A stretch of DNA of 64,000 nucleotides from ZC4RG35 sp041747855 (GTDB taxonomy: Bacteria; Actinomycetota; Acidimicrobiia; Spongiisociales; ZC4RG35), in NCBI GenBank assembly GCA_041747855.1, contig JBGTEJ010000042.1, positions 1 to 64,000 on the forward strand. The letters are read 5' to 3'. Positions 60,946-64,000 of the stretch are shown in pieces; the first letter of the stretch is position 1; each line of letters begins with the position of its first letter. Under the pieces are notes generated by a model that had not been told where the DNA came from, made no database searches, and worked only from the letters and a program-made list of their open reading frames with translations. Both the position numbers and the translations under genes were made by a program.

Positions 60946-61715
60946 AACCAGTGTCGTACGACATCACATCGACCGCCAACCCGACGATCAAACGACTGTC
61001 GGGTCTCCGGGAGAGGTCGACCCGAGACGCCGAGGATGTGTTCGTGGTCGAGGGTCTCCGGCTCTTCAACCGTGCGGTGGAATCCGGTCTCGAGCCGATC
61101 GAGGTCTATGTCGACGGTTCGGTCGAGTCCGGTTGGGATTCGGCCGTGCTGGTACACCCCGAGGCCCTCGACAGGGCTTCTTACCGAAAGCGATCTGAAG
61201 GGGTCATCGCGGTATTTCCCCAAGTCAGGATGACCCTCACCGATCTCCACCCAGCAGATCCGGCATTGATCCTCGTCACCGACTCGGTCGAAAAGCCGGG
61301 CAACCTTGGTGCGGTGCTGAGAACTGCCGATGCGGTCGGGGCCGACGCAGTGATTGAGACCGGGCCAGTGGACCTGTTCAACCCGAACGTTCTGCGCTCT
61401 TCCACTGGGGCGTGTTTCACGGTTCCGACCCTGGTCTGCAAGCTCAACGACCTGGTGCCGTGGCTCGAAGAGCGCGGGATAAGGCTTTTCGCCGCTGACC
61501 CGTTGGCCGAAATGACACTGTGGGAAGCAGACCTGACCGGACCGATCGCCATAATGATCGGGGCCGAAGACGCCGGTCTCAGCCCTGCTGCGCTAGCCCT
61601 GGCCGACCAGCGTTTCTCCATCCCCATGACGGGACGAACCGACTCTCTGAACACTTCAGTTGCCATGGCTGTGTTCGCATACGAAGCAGTCCGCCAACGA
61701 CGCCAAGACTCCTGA
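60933..61715 (+). CDS. TrmH/SpoU-family RNA 2'-O-methyltransferase
   Basis: A 260-residue SPOUT enzyme. Motif 1 is EKPGNLGAVLRTADA with the catalytic Arg, motif 2 is IMIGAEDAGLS and motif 3 is IPMTGRTDSLNTSVAMAVF, the knot that binds SAM. The N-terminal domain (VVEGLRLFNRAVESG) is the RNA-substrate-binding type of TsnR/RlmB-like methylases. The target is unknown. ATG 60933 or GTG 60951 could start it. Confidence 0.93.
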   Translation: MAGLEPVSYDITSTANPTIKRLSGLRERSTRDAEDVFVVEGLRLFNRAVESGLEPIEVYVDGSVESGWDSAVLVHPEALDRASYRKRSEGVIAVFPQVRMTLTDLHPADPALILVTDSVEKPGNLGAVLRTADAVGADAVIETGPVDLFNPNVLRSSTGACFTVPTLVCKLNDLVPWLEERGIRLFAADPLAEMTLWEADLTGPIAIMIGAEDAGLSPAALALADQRFSIPMTGRTDSLNTSVAMAVFAYEAVRQRRQDS

Positions 61716-61800
61716 CTGACGACCCCTAGGGACACCCCATCAGGAGGACCGGGGGAATCTGTCCCTGACCGCCCGTAGCTTGCGCTCCAGGAGGTCGAAG

Positions 61801-61995
61801 ATGCTCATCGATTGTGGACAATGCGCAATGCAGCACACGAGTGCCTGTGACGACTGTGTGGTCACCTTCCTTTTGGGGACCAAGCCGGTCGAGCTGAGTG
61901 ATGCCCAGTCCGATGCGGTGTCCAATCTCGCCAGCGCCGGATTGGTCCCCCATCTCAGACTGATCCCGGTCGACCGGGAGAAGCGGGTCTCCTGA
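61801..61995 (+). CDS. 64-residue Cys-rich protein of unknown function
   Basis: The N-terminus has two CxxC pairs, CGQC and CDDC (Cys at about 5, 8, 16 and 19), suggesting zinc binding. AGGAGG lies 6 bases before the ATG, a near-perfect ribosome site. It ends 3 bases before the exonuclease/GIY-YIG gene, so the two are likely co-expressed. Confidence 0.7.
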   Translation: MLIDCGQCAMQHTSACDDCVVTFLLGTKPVELSDAQSDAVSNLASAGLVPHLRLIPVDREKRVS

Positions 61996-61998
61996 CCG

Positions 61999-63639
61999 AT
62001 GCCCCATCTCGGACTCCTGAGCGAGACCCATCTTCAACCCTCGTTCGATGACCTCTCCGTGCCTCTGTATGAGGTCACGTTCTGTGTCCTCGACCTCGAG
62101 ACCACCGGGGGGTCACCAGCCGACAGCTCGATAACCGAGATCGGAGCGGTCAAAGTTCGCGGCGGTGAGAAGATCGGAGAGTTCCAGACGCTGGTCGATC
62201 CCGGCCTCCCCATCCCGCCCTTCATAACCGTGCTGACCGGGATAACCGACGCCATGGTGATCGAGGCCCCGAAGATCGAAGAGGCCCTGCCGTCCTTTCT
62301 CGAGTTCATCGGTGACTCGGTCCTGGTCGGACACAACCTTCGCTTCGACATGTCATTCATCAACGCTGCGGTCGACCGCCTCGAATATCCCCCTCTGGAG
62401 AACCAGCAGGTCGACACTCTCGCCCTCGCCCGTCGACTGGTCAGGGATGAGGTCAGGAGTCTCAAGCTCTCCACCCTCGCCAAACACTTCAGAAGTCCGG
62501 TCATGCCCACCCATAGGGCCCTCGAAGACGTGCACGCCACGACCCATCTCCTCCATTCGCTTCTCGAGCGTGCCGGATCGATGGGTGTGACCAACCTCGC
62601 CGATCTCATATCTCTCCCCACCGCCCGAGGGTCCTCGTACTACTCGAAGATCAAGCTCACCGAAACACTCCCACGGACTCCCGGTGTCTACATCTTCCAC
62701 GATCGGGACGGGATCCCGATATATGTGGGTAAGGCATCCGATCTGAGGGCCCGGGTCCGCCAATATTTCTACGGCGACACCAGACGCACCATCGCCAACC
62801 TCATGCGGGAGCTTCACTCCATCGAGACCATCGTCTGTTCCTCCCCCCTCGAGGCTGAGGTGACGGAACTGAGACTCATCCACGCCCACCGACCCCGGTA
62901 CAACCGAAGGTCCCGCCCACCGAAGAGCTCCCACTTCGTCAAGGTGACAGGAGAGAAGTTTCCCCGCCTCTCGGTGGTCAGGAAGCTGGCTCCCGATGGT
63001 CTCGCCTATCTGGGGCCTTTCCGTTCCCGCAGGGCTGCCGAAGAGGTGGTTGCCGCTCTCTGGGATGCGACACCGGTGCGACGTTGCAAATCGCGCACCG
63101 GCTCCCAGACCGGCAAGTGCGCCAGTGCCCAGATAGGGGTGTCATCCTGCCCGTGTGACGGCTCACTCGACTCAGAGGAGTACTCACTCACCATCGGCCA
63201 CCTGCTCGATGGGATTCGTTTCGACCCGGATCGGCTTCTGACACCACTCGTGGCCCGAATGGAGCGACTCTCACTCGCGCAACGGTACGAGGATGCCGCC
63301 TGGGCCCGCGATCGTCACGAGATCCTGGCCAGGGCCCTTCACGGACGGCAGATCTGGCAGGCGCTGACAGGAGCGGGGACGTTGGTGCTCGAGGACTCCC
63401 GTGGTCGGAGGGTCGTGATCGACCACGGCATCCTTTCTGATCCCGGACTCACCGTGGTGTCGGACCATCAGGTTGCGGTCCCCGAAGTCCCCCCTTCGGT
63501 CGAGGCTTCTGAGGAGATAGGTCTCATCTGGCGCTGGCTGGAGTCCTCCGACATCAGACTGGTGGATGCCACCGGGTACCTGGCCCTCCCCATACACCGG
63601 GTTCGAAGACTGAAGCTCCCCTCACGATCTGCGGCCTGA
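61999..63639 (+). CDS. DEDD exonuclease fused to GIY-YIG (UvrC-like) nuclease
   Basis: A 546-residue two-nuclease protein. The N-terminal DnaQ-like 3'-5' exonuclease has CVLDLETTGG (D/E), GHNLRFDMSF (D) and HRALEDVHAT (H/D). The GIY-YIG domain (about 230-310) has GVYIFHDRDGIPIYVGKASD with Arg in KASDLRARVRQYF. A UVR-like motif (RYEDAAWARDRHEIL) follows at about 425-440. It lacks the UvrC C-terminal RNase H-like nuclease and HhH. Similar fusions are known in actinobacteria (mycobacterial Rv2191-type) and are linked to DNA repair. Confidence 0.92.
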   Translation: MPHLGLLSETHLQPSFDDLSVPLYEVTFCVLDLETTGGSPADSSITEIGAVKVRGGEKIGEFQTLVDPGLPIPPFITVLTGITDAMVIEAPKIEEALPSFLEFIGDSVLVGHNLRFDMSFINAAVDRLEYPPLENQQVDTLALARRLVRDEVRSLKLSTLAKHFRSPVMPTHRALEDVHATTHLLHSLLERAGSMGVTNLADLISLPTARGSSYYSKIKLTETLPRTPGVYIFHDRDGIPIYVGKASDLRARVRQYFYGDTRRTIANLMRELHSIETIVCSSPLEAEVTELRLIHAHRPRYNRRSRPPKSSHFVKVTGEKFPRLSVVRKLAPDGLAYLGPFRSRRAAEEVVAALWDATPVRRCKSRTGSQTGKCASAQIGVSSCPCDGSLDSEEYSLTIGHLLDGIRFDPDRLLTPLVARMERLSLAQRYEDAAWARDRHEILARALHGRQIWQALTGAGTLVLEDSRGRRVVIDHGILSDPGLTVVSDHQVAVPEVPPSVEASEEIGLIWRWLESSDIRLVDATGYLALPIHRVRRLKLPSRSAA

Positions 63640-63653
63640 CCTCTCGCCCGCCT

Positions 63654-63681
63654 TTGGACACCACCCCGGCGCACCTAACCT
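63654..63681 (+). promoter_or_regulatory. Putative promoter of the ABC ATPase gene (leaderless)
   Basis: TTGGAC (63654-63659) and TAACCT (63676-63681) are 16 bases apart. TAACCT ends 8 bases before the GTG start at 63690, with no ribosome site between. Confidence 0.5.
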
Positions 63682-63689
63682 GACCACTC

Positions 63690-64000
63690 GTGGAACCTCT
63701 GGTCTCCCTCAACCAAGTAGGTACCTCACTGGGGGGCCAGTCGGTGCTCAAGGGTCTCGACCTGTTTCTTTCACCTGGCGAAACCATTGGTGTCGCCGGG
63801 CCCAACGGATCGGGCAAGACCACCCTCCTCCGTCTGCTTGCCACCCTCATCGCACCCGACCGGGGCGAGGGACAGGTTCTTGGGGCAGCATTGGGAACCT
63901 CGGCTGTCTACCCGGTGCGCCCTCTGATCGGAGTGATTGGCCACCAGCCGTCATTGATCTCGGAGCTGACGATCGAAGAGAACCTGAACCATGCGGCCAC
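63690..64000 (+). CDS. ABC transporter ATP-binding protein, N-terminal part (3' end outside window)
   Basis: About 103 residues of an ABC ATPase are present. The A-loop/first strand (VSLNQVGTSLGGQSVLKGL) and the Walker A GPNGSGKTTLLRLL are clear, followed by the Q-loop region VIGHQPSLI. The signature motif and Walker B lie outside the window. The GTG at 63690 is chosen because it follows a promoter-like TAACCT and places Walker A at about residue 40. The pattern resembles CcmA/heme-export or multidrug-type ATPases. Confidence 0.9.
   Translation, partial: MEPLVSLNQVGTSLGGQSVLKGLDLFLSPGETIGVAGPNGSGKTTLLRLLATLIAPDRGEGQVLGAALGTSAVYPVRPLIGVIGHQPSLISELTIEENLNHAA

Overview
This window is a GC-rich, densely packed chromosomal segment from an actinobacterium. 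The evidence is gene content and order: an actinobacterial-style division and cell-wall (dcw) cluster without ftsA; the string ftsZ-pgeF-yggS-sepF-yggT-divIVA next to ileS, lspA, rluD and dnaE; a DUF3040 protein; a MoxR/DUF58/transglutaminase operon; a pair of Get3/ArsA-like ATPases; and a DEDD-exonuclease/GIY-YIG fusion. The lack of typical mycobacterial or streptomycete neighbours and the unusual IleRS and ThyX-like proteins suggest a deep-branching lineage such as Acidimicrobiia; that placement is inference. No tRNA, rRNA, CRISPR array, insertion sequence or prophage was seen, and no gene-free stretch exceeds about 225 bases.

Layout. 1-11911: the end of an MFS transporter, a MATE exporter, endonuclease III, an EamA permease, a tandem ThyX-like protein, a small protein plus two ArsA-type ATPases, a HAD phosphatase and the replicative polymerase DnaE. 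12093-16285: two overlapping genes for unrecognised exported proteins (LysM-containing and Cys-rich; Ig-like plus Thr/Pro linker plus FN3-like). 16322-18967: a zinc-finger rhomboid protease, RluD-type pseudouridine synthase, signal peptidase II and a DksA/TraR-like protein, all on the minus strand. 19189-22293: a divergent isoleucyl-tRNA synthetase. 22294-39263: one long minus-strand division/peptidoglycan block. Read in the direction of transcription it runs mraZ, rsmH, ftsL, ftsI, murE, mraY, murD, ftsW, murG, murC, murB, ftsQ, ftsZ, pgeF, yggS, sepF, yggT, divIVA. Seven successive junctions from murE to ftsQ are 4-base ATGA/GTGA overlaps. murF is missing from its usual place. 39469-49634: an HNH nuclease, unknown small proteins, the MoxR-DUF58-TgpA operon, a MerR regulator, DUF3040, DNA polymerase IV, a histidine phosphatase and small membrane proteins. 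49648-55008: a type II fatty-acid cluster (fabD-fabH-fabG-acpP-fabF) with threonine aldolase upstream. 55033-57250: an operon of SRPBCC, Get3-like ATPase with Hsp20-like tail, a 63-residue protein and a DUF1232 protein. 57280-64000: metallophosphoesterase, alpha/beta hydrolase, UspA-CBS protein, nitroreductase, TrmH-family methylase, a Cys-rich mini-protein, the exonuclease/GIY-YIG fusion and the start of an ABC ATPase.

Regulation visible in the sequence. The mraZ promoter has three adjacent MraZ boxes 10 bases apart plus a fourth in phase. Two leader structures sit at the only large gaps in the upstream dcw block: a 16-base perfect inverted repeat covering the rsmH ribosome site, and two mutually exclusive hairpins before ftsI, one hiding its ribosome site. 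Several genes have a TANNNT element 6-9 bases before the start codon, which suggests leaderless transcripts.

The best candidates for new biology are the exported protein pair at 12093-16285, the IleRS with eroded HIGH and KMSKS motifs, the tandem ThyX-like protein, the leader structures in the dcw cluster, and the SRPBCC/Get3-Hsp20/DUF1232 operon.
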